Positions 21,001 through 33,557 of a DNA stretch of 64,000 nt are shown one piece after another. Made by a program: the position numbers and the translations under genes. Location: positions 33,669,728 through 33,733,727 of the forward strand of contig OZ038435.1 of assembly GCA_964036275.1 (NCBI GenBank), given 5' to 3'. Under the pieces are notes generated by a model. The model did no database searches. It was given only the letters and a program-made list of their open reading frames with translations, and was not told the DNA's origin. The first letter of the stretch is position 1. Every line of letters starts with the position of its first letter. The stretch is from Litoditis marina. Its lineage: Eukaryota; Nematoda; Chromadorea; Rhabditida; Rhabditidae.

Positions 21001-24000
21001 AATAGGACACTAAAGTGGTTTTCGAGTTAAGACCTCTTCGTAAGTTTTTGCCGGCGACAGCTCAATGAGCAAAAAGTATTATAAATGGGTCATTTGAAAT
21101 AGACAATCAATAATCATAGTTTTTATGAAGACGCTTAGCTCAAAGGAGTAGGAGACTAGGAAGTAGGGAGTGGAGGTGTGAACGCAATAGCTGTAATTGT
21201 ATTGTGACATCTAGTGAGAAAATAAAAAAATTAACGAACGTTAACTTAGAAATAGCTCTGCAGTTTTGCAAACGTATTATTACCCGGTTATTTTAGTTTT
21301 AGCCCATAAAAACTGCCACTGGGCGCTGTCAGCTACTATCCGAAGTATGCCCTTTTTAAGCTTTATTATGTAGGACGTAGGACCACTAAAACTCTTTGTT
21401 TCAGGCTCAAAAACTGTTCAAGAAGAAAGGAAATGGCGGCCAAGCTGCTCCGAATCCAGCGGCTAAGTCTCAGTCTGCTCCAAAGCCTGTTGCCGGATCA
21501 CCCGCTAAAGCGGTCGCACAATCAGTGGCAGAAATCGTACCGGAAAAACCATCCGTACCGTCTGTTATTCTACCAGCGCAGGTATTTACATTTTTCTTTC
21601 TATATCCCCCGGGTTCGGAAAATTCACTTTCTGATGGGACCGAACTCTACTATATTTTAAGAACATGGAAACAGTTTCGCGCAGGCGAGAAAATTGCTGT
21701 TATTCCATTTTCACCATTCCTTCTCTATGAAACGTTTCTGGGCCACTCAACACATGTCGTCAGAAGTAAACATTCGGAAGTGTTCAAGCTTTCAGGAGAT
21801 GAGAAGTTGGAGTTGGTGTCCAGTGTCTACTTGTAGTATTACTAGCTTGGTTCTCATATACACACACTTATCTGCTAGTAGCGGAATGTGATTTTCCGAC
21901 AACGAAGTGTGTGTGTGTGTATACATTGCGATTGCTGATGCTGAGAACAGCGCATGATACGGTCGAAGTCGAATTATGAGCTCTGTGACCGTATTCACGA
22001 ATGTCACGGGGAGCTAAAGGAGCTCGCCGCACCTCTGGACCCTCCTCACGAGCACACTATTTCTCTGCTCTACCTTCCCTGCGGGAAGATATTTTAGCCC
22101 CGGTGGTTGGTGAATATGGTGTACGGCCACTGAATATGCTCGTAAATGATGTATCGCTTGATAAGTATTTCGAGATCCGCTGGCTAGTCTCATTTTTGGA
22201 CTGCTCACTTCATTTTATTGTGCAGATTTTTAATAGCGATTTCGAGCGTTCTCTGCCTATGTACCATTGAATCGTATCAAACAGAAGGAATAATCATTCA
22301 ATTTTCAAAGTTGGATACCAAGTTCATTGTGAACACTTTTCAATCAATGAATTGTGTGAGTGATCTACGTGTGACTTGTGAGCTAGTACTGCTCTACATC
22401 ACATTTTCTCGCCCTGCGCATGTCTGCATGGATATTATGCGCTTGTTATCTGTGTCGAAATCATCCTTGGAATGTTGGAGTTGTAAACCATCAGTTCAAT
22501 CATATATGAGAACTGAGAAGGTTGCGGCGTGAAGATTCGCTTTGATCAAGGAAATATTCAACATTCACCGTATATTGTTTACTTTGTGAGGAAAATGTTC
22601 AATACAATATACGGATGTGATAAGAATTTTTGAATCAGAACTGGTCAGTTTCTGATGAAATGTGTTGAACAGAGTGCGAACTGAGATCTCGTTCCCTGAA
22701 TAACAGACTTGCGACAGTTTTTTTTTGAAATCCACATAGTACGAGTTTCATGTCATCACGACAACAATGTGTTGGGATGAATGTCTGCTCATATTCAGAC
22801 ATGGATTCTGCTCATCTTACATATCTCGCTCACATTTGCTCAATAAGTTCATAGCGATGCACCGAGCACCGTAGTCTCTGAACTTATTACCGGAGATCGT
22901 GTTCCAGTGTCTCAGAACAGCGCTTTTAATTCGGTTATCAGATAAAATTACGGGCAATTGGATCAATCTTGTACCAGCTTATTCGTATTTCTTAGTATGT
23001 TTCTCAACAACCCTGCTTTCAGAACTTATAGTGCCTATTTACAAAATATGGAGTTGATCCGTTAGCCTTCATTTAATTGGGGTGATTTATGAGAGTTTCC
23101 TTTAGTCGAAATATTTCTCGCAGCAGTCAGACTGGAATTCTCACAAACATTCCGTGATCTGTGAGCCTATTTTAAAATAACGTGCTCATCTTATCATTTA
23201 TAGTGTAGTTTTACAGCAGTTATCTGTGTACTACAGCAAATTGCTCTTTTTTTAACCATACTCGACTTGATCGTCAGAACCTCGGTTCTGCTACGTTGGA
23301 TCAATATGGGTCGGTTTCTTTCAATAGAACCGGACCGGTGTGCTCATATTGACCAAAAGGTCACTGGCTTGATTCAGATTCTCCCCGCTGAACCGATGCC
23401 TGGCTCGTCGAAGAAGACGGATTATGCGGCAAAGAATAATCAGAACGCTAAAAAGCGACCGCATGAGTAAGTTTCTTCGGACAGAGCGCTACGTGTTTCA
23501 GTAGTGATTTCTACTCTCGAACACAGAGCTTGGGATCTATGAAGCCTTCAACCCTTGATGTTTGCTTACGACTAGCGACTATATGCGTAGTTGAGGGTAT
23601 ACAAGTTTTTATGGGCACGTGTATTTAACATAGTAGGTGTACACATAGTTACTATTCCTTGTCTCTCCCTCACTGTCTAACCCTGGTCAAGTAGCGCTCC
23701 ATGTTTGTCTTCACGACAGCTTGGAACATACGATCTCTTCAGGAGAAATTTCTTCATGTTATCGTTCTCTCAGCTTCAACTCACTGTTCTGATCCAACAT
23801 GGTCAGTGTGGAGGTTTTTCGTGGTTGTGTGCAACGTTCACGAGCCTCCCTTCACGAAGCCCGAACATATTAAGCTTGATCAATTTATTACTTCTCTCTG
23901 CCTACTCAGATGTCCTGTATTATCTCCAAAATGTTACTAGACTTAGATGGCGGGGCTAGTGCTACACATTATCAGTGCGTGAGGCATACATTAATAATCA

Positions 24001-27000
24001 CTTCACCAGCTCGCTGGAGTTCTTGCTCTGTTTTGGTATTTTGGTTTCGTCATTGATGACTAAGTTTGTACTGCGCCGTTTCACCTGGTCAATACGTATC
24101 ACTTCTATAACAGTAAAGTACTTCAGAAGTGTGGACAAGGGTGCTCAAAAGAGTTCTTCAAATATCAATGGAAAACCTGGTCCAAATGCAAGTCCTGCTA
24201 AGGGCAAGTCTGCACAACCTCAACCACAGAAGAGTAAGTTCGTATTATATTTACAAAGTACAACAACAACACGGTCGAACTTAGTAGTTTTGATGTTGCG
24301 GTTTGTTGTGCTGACATATTTTGCGTTGTAAGGTTCTGAAGACGGTTTCAAGATTTGATGTGTATTTTTTAAGCTTTCCCAAAGAAAGGAGTTCCCGCCA
24401 AGACTCAGAACAACAAGCAGCTGCAGCAACAACGCGGAAATCAAAACGGAAAACAGCAAGGTAAAGTTTACTGTCTTTGTTTAACACATAAATGTAAATG
24501 AGGATAGATATTTTCATATGCGAATAATTTGAAAATTATGTATGCAATTTGCAGAACGTACTCCACAGTCTGGCAAGCAGCGAGGAGGTCCCAATCAGCA
24601 GCCAAACAGGAACTCGGGTCTGTATCTATGTTTGGTGTGAATGTGAACGATTATACGATGGCGATTATGTGTTCGATTATTATGATTACCCATTGTGAAA
24701 TTAGGACGATGCGAGAATAGCCACGAGAATACAATATGAACAAATTTGTTACTTCTGGGAACGTATAAGTGGCAGTTCCCTCTCGCAGACTGCAAACTTA
24801 CTACGAAAATTCCGTCTTTTCTCAACCGAAATCTTCAAATTAAGATGTTGAAGAAGAACCAGGGTCTTTGCTGCGAAACCTGAGCGAATTCCTTCTTTTT
24901 GACCTCAAAATGCTGACATTTTGAGAAATTCACTGATGTGTATTTCTAAAGTTGTACTTGGGAATTGTTCAGGAGCTGGCAACCAGCGTCGCGATTCCCA
25001 GATGGGTCCAGATGCGAAGAAAATGCGTTGGAGAGATCAGCAGAACGGGGGAGGAAGGGACAGGGAAGCGAGAAACAGCTGGTCCGAAAACCCGAATACC
25101 GGCAGACAGGTTGGTTTTAGTTAATTCGCAGGTTTCATAGTATTTCAATATAGAGATTAATGTCATTCTATGATATATGTACTCGAGCACCCATGGAAGT
25201 ATTTCGAAGATGTTCAATATATTTTCCACTATAAATGAATGTGTGCAGTTGTAGAACCAAGGGCTTATCGTTTGCTGTAAACGTTTTGGGGAACATTGAC
25301 TTTTTACCCCCCACCTTTCTGAATTGGTATTGCGTTTGGGGAATTGTAGTTTGACCCCCCCCCACCGGGGGGTGATAATTCAATTTATCACTTGCAATAC
25401 AAAAGTTTGAGGGTGGGGGGTAAAAAGTAAACATTTCCGGTATTGAAGTTCAGCCCCCCACTCGTTGAAGTTTGACCCCCCACCATTGAAGTTCTACCCC
25501 CCGCCGACCCAGGTGGGGGGTAAATAGTAAATGTCGAACGAAGTTGATTTTTGACCCCCCCCCCTCCTAGATTTTCAGATTTTAGCTTGGGTGGGGGTTG
25601 AAGTGCTACGGGGGGGGACTCAACTAAAGTGGGGGGCGATACTTCAATTTTCCCCCCAATGTTGTTTTGATATTTTCGCTGGAATACATGCAAAGGGTTG
25701 GTTTCAGATGCAGGGCATGAGCCACCCGGCGTTCAACAATCGCCCGACTGTCAACTGGAGCAACACCACGGCATCTGCTGCTGCCGTCAGTCCGTGGGCC
25801 GCGCCACCCGCAGCCATCAGACAACAACACAGGTAGTTCTAGCTCGTTTGACCCAGCACAACTGCACAACTATAGGGGGTGCCAAATATGATAATGTTTG
25901 TCTCGCGCCGGAATCGAACCTGGGCGCAAAATGATGGTAGCTGCGGACCAAACACTGCGCTACGAGAGCTCACACTCTCCAATCGTTGGAATCAAATTTA
26001 TGGGTCCATACACAGCGGAAATGGAGATATACAGTACCCTCCCTCTTTTTGGTTGGCGACGACTATAATATTCACGTTTAGCGACTTTCACCACGCCTTC
26101 AACCACCTCTGCTTTCCATCTTCCATTATCAATTCTGGCGTGCGGCCGCTCGGAGTATGAACGCAGCTCGCATCCTTCCAAACTCTCAAACTAAAGTCAT
26201 AATGCGGGTATTATCATAGCTCATTCATTCTTTGATCGTTTACGCCCTTTTTAGTATGTTGCTCTGTTTTCAGCGATAATTCTGATTTGGAGTCGTTGAT
26301 GCGTCGTGCCGCCTATGAGCAGAATACGATTCAGCCGGTTCCTGCTCCAGTGCCCAGACATCAGGTTCGTACGTTGATGGAGCAGTTTGGAAAGTAGTGG
26401 TATCAATATCATATATGCAAATGATTCAATGCTAACCCCTAGTCTCCGCGGTACATAGAGTCGCACTTTTAAGGTAGACATTGGTGCCGACGGGTTGTCA
26501 GGAATGTTGCTGGGACAACTTTCTGCCGCGCTGGGATCCTCACATCAACCTACAGGCACGGGACGGACAACTTTCGATCAGTATCAGAGGTTAGTTGTTA
26601 GTTGAAAATTACAATGTTTGAAAGGTAATAGAGAATGGGTTTTTTCATATATTGCTGGTTAAATTACAGAATTTTTCGACACCCATGTCTTAGATTACTT
26701 ACTTTTTTCAATTTATATTACCTCGTTTATACAACCAGAATGACTAAATTTACGACATGTTGTGCTCATTTATTTTAAATTGAGAAACAGGTTGAAACTT
26801 TGCCCAACATAACATTGTTTATTGTTATGTATTGAAGCGTTTTAGTTTTAGATCTGCATCTCCTGTTCGTATGAGCAACAATTATGGTGGCTCTTCAATG
26901 GGTAGTTACGGATATACGGAGAAGCGAAGTGCCGGTGCGTTCCAATTTCGCGTTCGAATAGTAGTCTTAGTTTCAGTTTGAATTGAGAAGTTTCAGGTTT

Positions 27001-28477
27001 TCTAGGTGCAAAAACTCGGTTCGCTTTTTGTTCGGAGTTTATTCATAATCTTCACCTTCAAATACCTTCTACCTTCACCTTCAATCTTCCTTCAACCTTC
27101 AACGTTTAACCTTCAAATAATTGTTTTTTTGTCGCAATAATGAAGTTTCATTGTTATAAGTACCTTGTACGTAGAAAAAGGTCAATGGAGTTTTGTTTTT
27201 GGGTAACTATTAGTATTTCATGTTGATCTTCAATTTTCTGTTTTTCAGCCGATCTGGATATGGATCGCTACGTGGAGCCGTTGGATAAGCAGCAGTTGCC
27301 GAGAGGAGCTGGCCTTTATGGGGTTGGCGTTGGAATGGGAATGTCTGGTGACCATGGATCAGCCATGGGAATGGGCAGCAATAGTAATATAAACAGGTAT
27401 GTACATTCATAGTTTGTAGGTGATATCAGAGTATTGTTTATTAGAAATGACGGTTTTTACGAATGGTTCTGTATATGTTTACACAGACATGGATATCATA
27501 AACCTAGCCAATACAAACTGTGTCGGTCTGCCAGTTTTCAGCGTGGGAAATGTTTCGCTGTTTTGCTATTTATCGATGAATCATTGGTCAATAAGAATGA
27601 TGTTCATTTCGTGCAGTTTCCCTATGGCCTATGGTTGAATAGTTCAGAGATAACACTTATTTACTTTTATAGGAAAAAAGTTGTTGCTTACAGCAGTTTC
27701 GATAATCGCCTGATGGGTCAACAGAGCTCGATGGGTGCGTTCTCCAGTCCGATGGGTGGAATGAATACCAGTTACGGTAGTTCGAATGGAATGAGTGGCG
27801 GATTGGGTTTCAGCGGGAATCCCGGAAATGGTCTTATGATGTCACAGGTAATTAGTAGATTTGTTGATTGGGTGGGTTCAATATTCCCAGTTTCGAGCCC
27901 CGATTTGGACAGGATTTTTGAGTCAAGTCTCAAACTTTACAACTATTAAGCGGTATTTCATCTGGTTATTCGTTCATCCGTATTCCTTGAAAACAAATTT
28001 GGATTGATGATGAAATCAGGATTATGCATATTAAAAGTTGCCGAAATGACTAAAAAGAATATATAGTCAGGTTTTAAAGTTTCTTTTCTTCAGAGTGAAC
28101 CGAGAGATTCGTATGGTTCGTTTTTGAATCAGCTGAATAGCAACCAGAGAGACAAGTGAGTTTTTCAATATTGAATATTCGCTGTATGTTTGAAGAAGTT
28201 AATTTTCGAACGTGAAGGTGACGTTGTATGTTTTCAAAAACAATCTGTGTCGCCAAAATAATCCAAACCAAGTTTGTTTCAACAGATTTCATTGTGGGGA
28301 ATTGAAAAGTTTAAGACGAATTGAATGAAAAATTATGCGAAAACATTTGTTCACGTGGCCAACGAACTGTGTTCTTCTTTACGAGTGTCGTTTTGCAGTG
28401 GCCGTGAGCGTAATGGCAGTCCGAGACGTTCTCACGGGGGAGGTGGTCGCAACAGAGGTAGAAGAGACAGACGATGA
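18055..28477 (+). CDS. Large low-complexity, RGG-tailed protein of unknown family
   Basis: Twenty-two phase-matched exons: 18055-18135, 18260-18343, 18706-18804, 19149-19238, 19661-19798, 20218-20303, 20511-20568, 20881-20973, 21405-21581, 23378-23466, 24127-24233, 24374-24460, 24555-24617, 24973-25109, 25708-25832, 26274-26364, 26474-26589, 26852-26934, 27249-27396, 27673-27847, 28094-28155, 28399-28477. They encode about 755 residues. Residues 1-120 are acidic and disordered. About 120-240 is the only globular-looking part (MCRLPRPVFDMLAHIDEDGS, WMNIELWHMCKY, FLPENMAWEEHRIQLENK). Then come K/A/P-rich and Q/N/G-rich stretches, a region rich in G, M, S and Y (450-700), and a basic tail with GGGGRNRGRRDRR. 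This suggests an RNA-associated, phase-separation-prone protein, but I do not recognise the family. The exon 10 start is uncertain (23360 is also in frame). Exon 20 has an alternative in-frame acceptor 21 nt downstream. Confidence 0.8.
21582..23377. other. Long intron of the 22-exon gene
   Basis: About 1.8 kb. It has an 89-codon open frame at 22001-22270 (MSRGAKGARRTSGPSSRAHY...) with no fitting splice sites. I see no repeat copy from the other families. Confidence 0.5.
25294..25665. repeat. Intronic block of alternating G- and C-runs
   Basis: More than a dozen runs of 5 to 9 G or C, in units like TGACCCCCCACC and GTGGGGGGTAAA, lie in the intron 25110-25707. C-runs and G-runs alternate, so both strands could form hairpins or G-quadruplexes. 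Confidence 0.8.
25871..26066 (-). mobile_element. TIR element carrying tRNA-like Pol III boxes, copy 2
   Basis: Minus strand: TATAGTCGTCGCCAACC end, TAGCGCAGTGTTTGG (A-box-like), GGTTCGATTCC (perfect B box), then TTTGGCACCCCCTATAG end. In the intron between exons 15 and 16 of the 22-exon gene. Confidence 0.7.
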
Positions 28478-28759
28478 AAATATATTCATAGAATCCAGAT
28501 CACGGTTTTGCTATGTTTTTTTTTTGAATGTCTTCTGAACTGCGCGTTCTCATGCAGAGTCTAGATTACGGTTTAATTATGTAGCTCTCGTTGAAGTTAT
28601 CAATTATTTATTTCTTGAATAGTTCCTTTGCATGGTCTATTTTGTTTGCCTTTTCTGTACACTTTTCGTCCCTTCTTAGAAGTCATCTGAATCTGTGTGG
28701 AGGTTATCATTGCGATCTCTATACAAGTTGTGTATAGCTGTTAATAACTGCTTTTCATC

Positions 28760-28771
28760 AATAAATTTATT
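28760..28771. promoter_or_regulatory. Palindromic polyadenylation signal shared by convergent genes
   Basis: AATAAATTTATT is its own reverse complement, so AATAAA is present on both strands. It lies 283 nt after the plus-strand stop at 28477 and 318 nt after the minus-strand stop at 29089. I saw no other minus-strand AATAAA between 28772 and 29089, so a shared site is plausible. Confidence 0.6.
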
Positions 28772-29088
28772 CTATATTCAATCACATATGTACAAAAGCC
28801 ATGGTAATGCAGCAATATAGGCACGATAAGTGAGCGATAGTACAGGTGTCAGTTAGCAAGGTTCAAAAATACCTGTTAGTCAAAATGTAAGGTCACTTCG
28901 AAACTGTTAAAGAAAACATGTTACCAATATGTAGATAATTTAAAAATATCTGAAATGTGAGCCTATGGAATCTCTAAAAGCTGAAAAGTTTGCAAATATA
29001 TATGATATCTAGCAAACAATTACATTTAAGCAAGATAGAATGAATCGGTATTTAAGTATACACATTCTACATACAAAAACAGTACCCG

Positions 29089-32000
29089 TTACTGGTTTCC
29101 TGAAGTGATTTCAACGATTTGAATGCTTCTACAGATGGGATTCGGACACTCACGGAGGTCCATGAGCGAGAGTTTGTTCGGGTGGTCGCCACACACCACC
29201 TGCACGCGACCCGACGACTCGTAGCCACATCTGAGAGATAGAGGGTATTATTGACTGAATTGTAATCGATACGGCAATTTATTGATTAGTTTTCGATAGA
29301 CGACTCGTAACTGCATCTGAAGGGAACAACATGGTACTGATCGGTTTTCAATCGGAATCGGACAAGATATTAAATAGTTTAGAACGATATTATAGGTGTG
29401 AACACTGCTAGCCACATCTGAAGGAGACAAAACATTATTGACTGGTTTTCAATCGATGTGACTTCTAGAACTTAATTAGTAGATTCTGAGGGAAAAAAAT
29501 ATGAAAAGTGTAACATCTTAACCGTGAACACAACACATCTATTAGTTTTTGAGCGGGGTCGTAGCAGCTGAACTTGTTCAGCTGAGATATCCCTGAATGT
29601 TTCATGAAGACTATATAACGGACCGTTTGCAGACGACGTGGCCTTCTGGTCTGTTGCAGATGCACTTGTTTTTCTCCGGTGGAGAAATGGGACAAAATGC
29701 ATTGGGACGGGATAGAACCGTCTTTTGAGTAGCTACCACGCGGGGCTCCGACTGAAATTAATTAAATATTGTATGTTGGTCATTCTTCGAGCGTGGGCGT
29801 ATACTGTAGTTTATCACACTTAGGTGAAATGAACTATATAGTATACTGGTATTTTTTCGATTGAGGACGTACAATAAGAGGATTCGGTCTTCCCAAACCA
29901 ATTCTATACGGCGTATGTTTCTCTATTACTCTCTGCTTGTAGTTTGTAGTTTGAGATGGCCAAGATCAAACGTAAACTATGATCTGGTCACGGCGCATAG
30001 ATCTTGGTTTGATATTGTGTACACATAAGGGGATGAATGAACACCAGTGGTTCCTAAATTGTGATTTTGGTAACATACCGTAGTAATTTCTGGTTTAGTT
30101 TTTAAGGACTGGGGACGGGATTGTGGAGGACTGACACGACCACGACGATTCTCCTGAAATAGGGTGTTCTACTGTAAATAGTAGTGAATGATGTTTGTAT
30201 CATACAAAGAATGTCGAAAGTGTGAGTAGAAAACGGAATGATTCGACGCACACCAGTTTTAAAGGGGGACAGAAAGGAAAGTTAATATGAAAGAGCTTAT
30301 CAAGAGAAACCGATAAGTATAACTTTTAATTCAAACTAACCAACCTAATTTGCATACGGTTGACACGTGTTTGCCTGTTTTGGCGCGCGCAACGTTAAGT
30401 TTAGGTACCCCGGGGTACCTAAACTAGCTTTCCTTTCTGCCCCCTTTAAGTTGTACATGAATTTCCGTGACGAATGCATTACAATTGGGCTGGTAAGCTC
30501 ACTTTCTCGCGTTGTACTCCTATCACAGTTCTCACGTAGAATCAGTTTTTCGACTGGGCAGTCGCTGGTTTTACGGAGATTCGGAGACGAGATCTATCCT
30601 ACCCTAAGCTACACAGTGCAATCGGAAGTTATTGTTCCCTAACCAAACATAACTGAAAGATACTTTGCTTTTGTTTAAAAACTTTTATTAGGTAAAACTT
30701 TCCTATTTCATACCCATCCCGTTGATTTTTGGTCCTAGTTCATGAATTGAGGGGTGTATCTTTATCAAACTACAACAAAGTTTCGATCATTGTCAAACCT
30801 TGAGAGAATCGGACTTGGGCGACACCTCGATCGTCGAGGATCGAGGAGAAGTGCGGACGGAACGCGGCTGCTCGCCGTCGCGACGCGATGTTTTCTGTTC
30901 GTTACGACCGGATTCGGTCGCGCGGCGCGGCTGAAACAAGCGCTAGATATGGTTGTTGTTCACGATGAATGGTCTTCAATAACAGTTGAAACCATGTGAA
31001 CAGTGAAACAATGTCGCTTTGTTTCCAATTTTTCGACCAAAACAGTTCATAGAAGTCGCTCACGGCTGAAGCTGTACACGTTGTACAGTATGCGTAGTTG
31101 GAACTCGCTGCGTTTCAGAAAAGCAGCCACTCAAGCAGTTTCTTACCATTCAGCAAGCTGATGTCTTAGAAAAGAATAGCTTGTCTGCGATCTTTTGACC
31201 TTCACGCGTTCTCGCTTTTGTAGTTCGCTAGTCGCAGATGATGTGCAGAATGATTTTGAGCCCTTTTCACAGGATTTTTCCGCATTTTTACTCACGCCCG
31301 ATCGATTCTTGGTTTAGGTGCAACTGTTATTTTTGCCTCACTATTTTGTGATTGTAGTTTGAACCCGTAGCGTTTCAGCAATTTAAACTACAAGTCAGTT
31401 ATTATCATAAATAACTTTTTTACACTTTCACTCACTTCCGATCGATTCTTGTTCTGTTTTGGCGAATGGCGATTTTCCTTGTCCTTCTGGCAGGATTCTG
31501 GTGTCTCGCGGGGAGACTTGGCACCATCATTCTTCGGCGATCGATACTCATCCGAACGACGCGATTTAGAGTCTTCCTAAAAATAACTACGGTTATCGTA
31601 CCTGCTAAAAGAGCCTCAGAGAAATAAATATCGTGATTGATGTGTTCACGGCTCTGGTGGTGAAACGTATCACCTTTCCCCCCTCTTCTTTTTCTTTCGT
31701 TTTTCCTCTCTCTTCTGTTTCATGATTCGTACACTCAATCTGTATCTCTTTCTCAAAGGAACAAACGCGATCGCTATGTTTCACGTTTTGATTGGAAATC
31801 ACAATGGGTTCCTTGAACACGGTTGTGTTTGCGTGTTCGGTTCGATAATCAAAACAAACATTGCACTACCACAACAGACGGAGTTCATTAAAGGACACCG
31901 GAGAGCAACACGGTTTCTCGTAAAGCTGTTGTATCCTACTTTTGATTGGACACGTTGTGTGTCGCGTGGCATTGTCACGTGAATGTCACGTGGACTGATC

Positions 32001-32802
32001 AAACTAATATACTAGTTATTTGTGCTCTCTGTTCTCAATACAGTTAAAAGCAGCCCGAAACAAAACCTCTGCTCAAGTTGTGTTCCGGTCTCCTTTAATG
32101 ACGAAAAAAGAACATCGATTCAGTTGAAAGTTCACTTGCTTACGGTAGCGATATAGACAGGAGTGACGAGGACTATACCTTTTCGTCTCCGACTGTCGGT
32201 CCTCGTCCGTTCTCGAGCAGTCTGCGTGGAACGTAATACGCTTGCGTGGGACGCGGCTGTCTGAAACAGAAGTACAGGCCGCCGTAGCAAAATATTGTGA
32301 AAAGGTCACCTTCAAGCTCAACTATCTGGTTAGCACCTTCTCCAGGTCGTGGTCCCCGCTCCCCATACAAAGGAAATTGGCCAGAATGTGGCCAGAATGT
32401 GTTTACGTCTCCAGTGAAGTTGAGCTCACTACTTGCATGACTTTGCTATGGTGCCAGAAGTACGGATGCCGTAGTGAAGTTTCACAGAAATCGTCACAAC
32501 TGAGGCGGTGAATCGAGTTCACAGTTTTGAGTAGTACTCGATTAGTAGTACTTGTAGGTAGTTGAACTCAGATTGTAGTCACAAATACTAGGCTCAACTA
32601 TGTTGGGTTCACCTTCACGGGATCGCACAGTGCTCGGGTTTGTCATATGTGGGATAACTACTAGCATCACTTTCTATGGTACTAGGTTAAATTAGATTCG
32701 GATTTTTTTGAAGTTTGAAAAGTCCGAAAAAATGGAGAGGTGAATGTCGACTTTTCCGAGAAGAACTCACGAGAGCGGACGAGAAGTAGGCGACATGTCC
32801 AT
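29089..32802 (-). CDS. 199-aa protein: YVPR motif plus C-terminal zinc-ribbon-like domain
   Basis: Six exons on the minus strand join in frame: 32802-32771, 32260-32179, 31576-31436, 30153-30079, 29751-29624, 29230-29089 (TAA). The start is MDMSPTSRPL, three bases after a TTACAG acceptor that may be a spliced-leader site. Residues 11-38 contain QPRPTQAYYVPRRLLENG, similar to the RP....YVPR motif of R3HCC1-type proteins. Residues about 39-110 are a charged S/R/K/P-rich linker. The C-terminal 65 residues hold CICNRPEGHVVCKRCGY, then GRVQVVCGDHP, LSLMDLRECP and a final C, a Cys/His spacing typical of a treble-clef or zinc-ribbon fold. The product is probably an intracellular nucleic-acid or protein-binding factor. 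The donor of exon 5 (GTCCGT) is weak. Family name unknown. Confidence 0.75.
30259..30449. mobile_element. 191-bp TTAA-flanked TIR element with a perfect inner palindrome
   Basis: The left end TTAAAGGGGGACAGAAAGG is matched by CCTTTCTGCCCCCTTTAA on the right. Inside, 30398-30425 is a perfect 28-bp palindrome centred on CCCCGGGG with flanking GGTACC steps. Located in an intron of the minus-strand gene. Confidence 0.75.
31886..32100. mobile_element. TTAAAGGACACCGGAG-type TIR element, complete copy
   Basis: Ends CATTAAAGGACACCGGA and TCCGGTCTCCTTTAATG are inverted repeats. It is the uninterrupted relative of 13299-14170. In an intron of the minus-strand gene. Confidence 0.75.
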
Positions 32803-33389
32803 TACCTGTAACGAGGAAACTACAATAAATGTTAGGCAAACTAATTAAAGTACAATAATCATAAGTAAACGACAAGAAATCTCTCGTGGAAGAAAGACAG
32901 GTGGAAGAAACATAGATGAAACAAAGTTTACTTCAAATATAGAAAATTATATAAGAACAAAGCTAAAACGGTAAGTGTATAACTTTTTGGAATAGGAAAG
33001 GTCATTGTAATGAATAAAAAAGTTAAATCTATGAAAATAATAGCATATTTGTCGGTATTTCATCAAGAAGTCTCCAGAACTCTTTCAAGAAAGTTCGACC
33101 AAAATGCGGTGGCTACCCACTTTCGAAACATCTGTGATGTTTCTACACTGAATGACTCATTAGCAGTTGAAAGGAATGCGCTGCGCGATATAATCGATTA
33201 CTACTGTTTCATAATACAATACAAGTTTTATATTATAAACTAAATTCAAAGACAAGCTTTTGGTTATTCTGACATAAACTTGGACTCATTTCGAATTCAA
33301 CAAATCATTTCATTCCATATGCACGTGACATTTTAAATTTTAAATTTTTAGTTTTGAAAGATGGCAACCCGATAACTGGTGCAAATCAA
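32803..33389. other. Intergenic region upstream of the minus-strand gene
   Basis: Contains the TTACAG acceptor at 32806-32811 (minus strand) that may receive a spliced leader. A 77-codon open frame at 33010-33243 looks random. Nothing else is supported. Confidence 0.5.
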
Positions 33390-33557
33390 AACCTCAAGAG
33401 ATACGTTATGAGCAATATTTCACGAACTTCTCATGAGATTCTATTGATTGCTATGCTTCAAGGTTAGAAGTTCACGAGTAGCTCAGGAGGTGTTCCTGAG
33501 ATTCTAATGAAAAACTCAGAGTTTCTCATGAGGTTAGAAGGATTGTTACGCAGCCTG
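33390..33557. mobile_element. CAGGCGG-type TIR element, copy 3
   Basis: The right end GGATTGTTACGCAGCCTG is the inverse of the family's left end, and the interior has the usual CTCATGAG and AACTTCTCATGAGATTC blocks. The left boundary is approximate. Confidence 0.6.

Noticed and set aside
22001..22270. 89-codon frame starting MSRGAKGARRTSG in an intron
   Set aside because: No matching acceptor and donor in the gene's phase, and no family resemblance.
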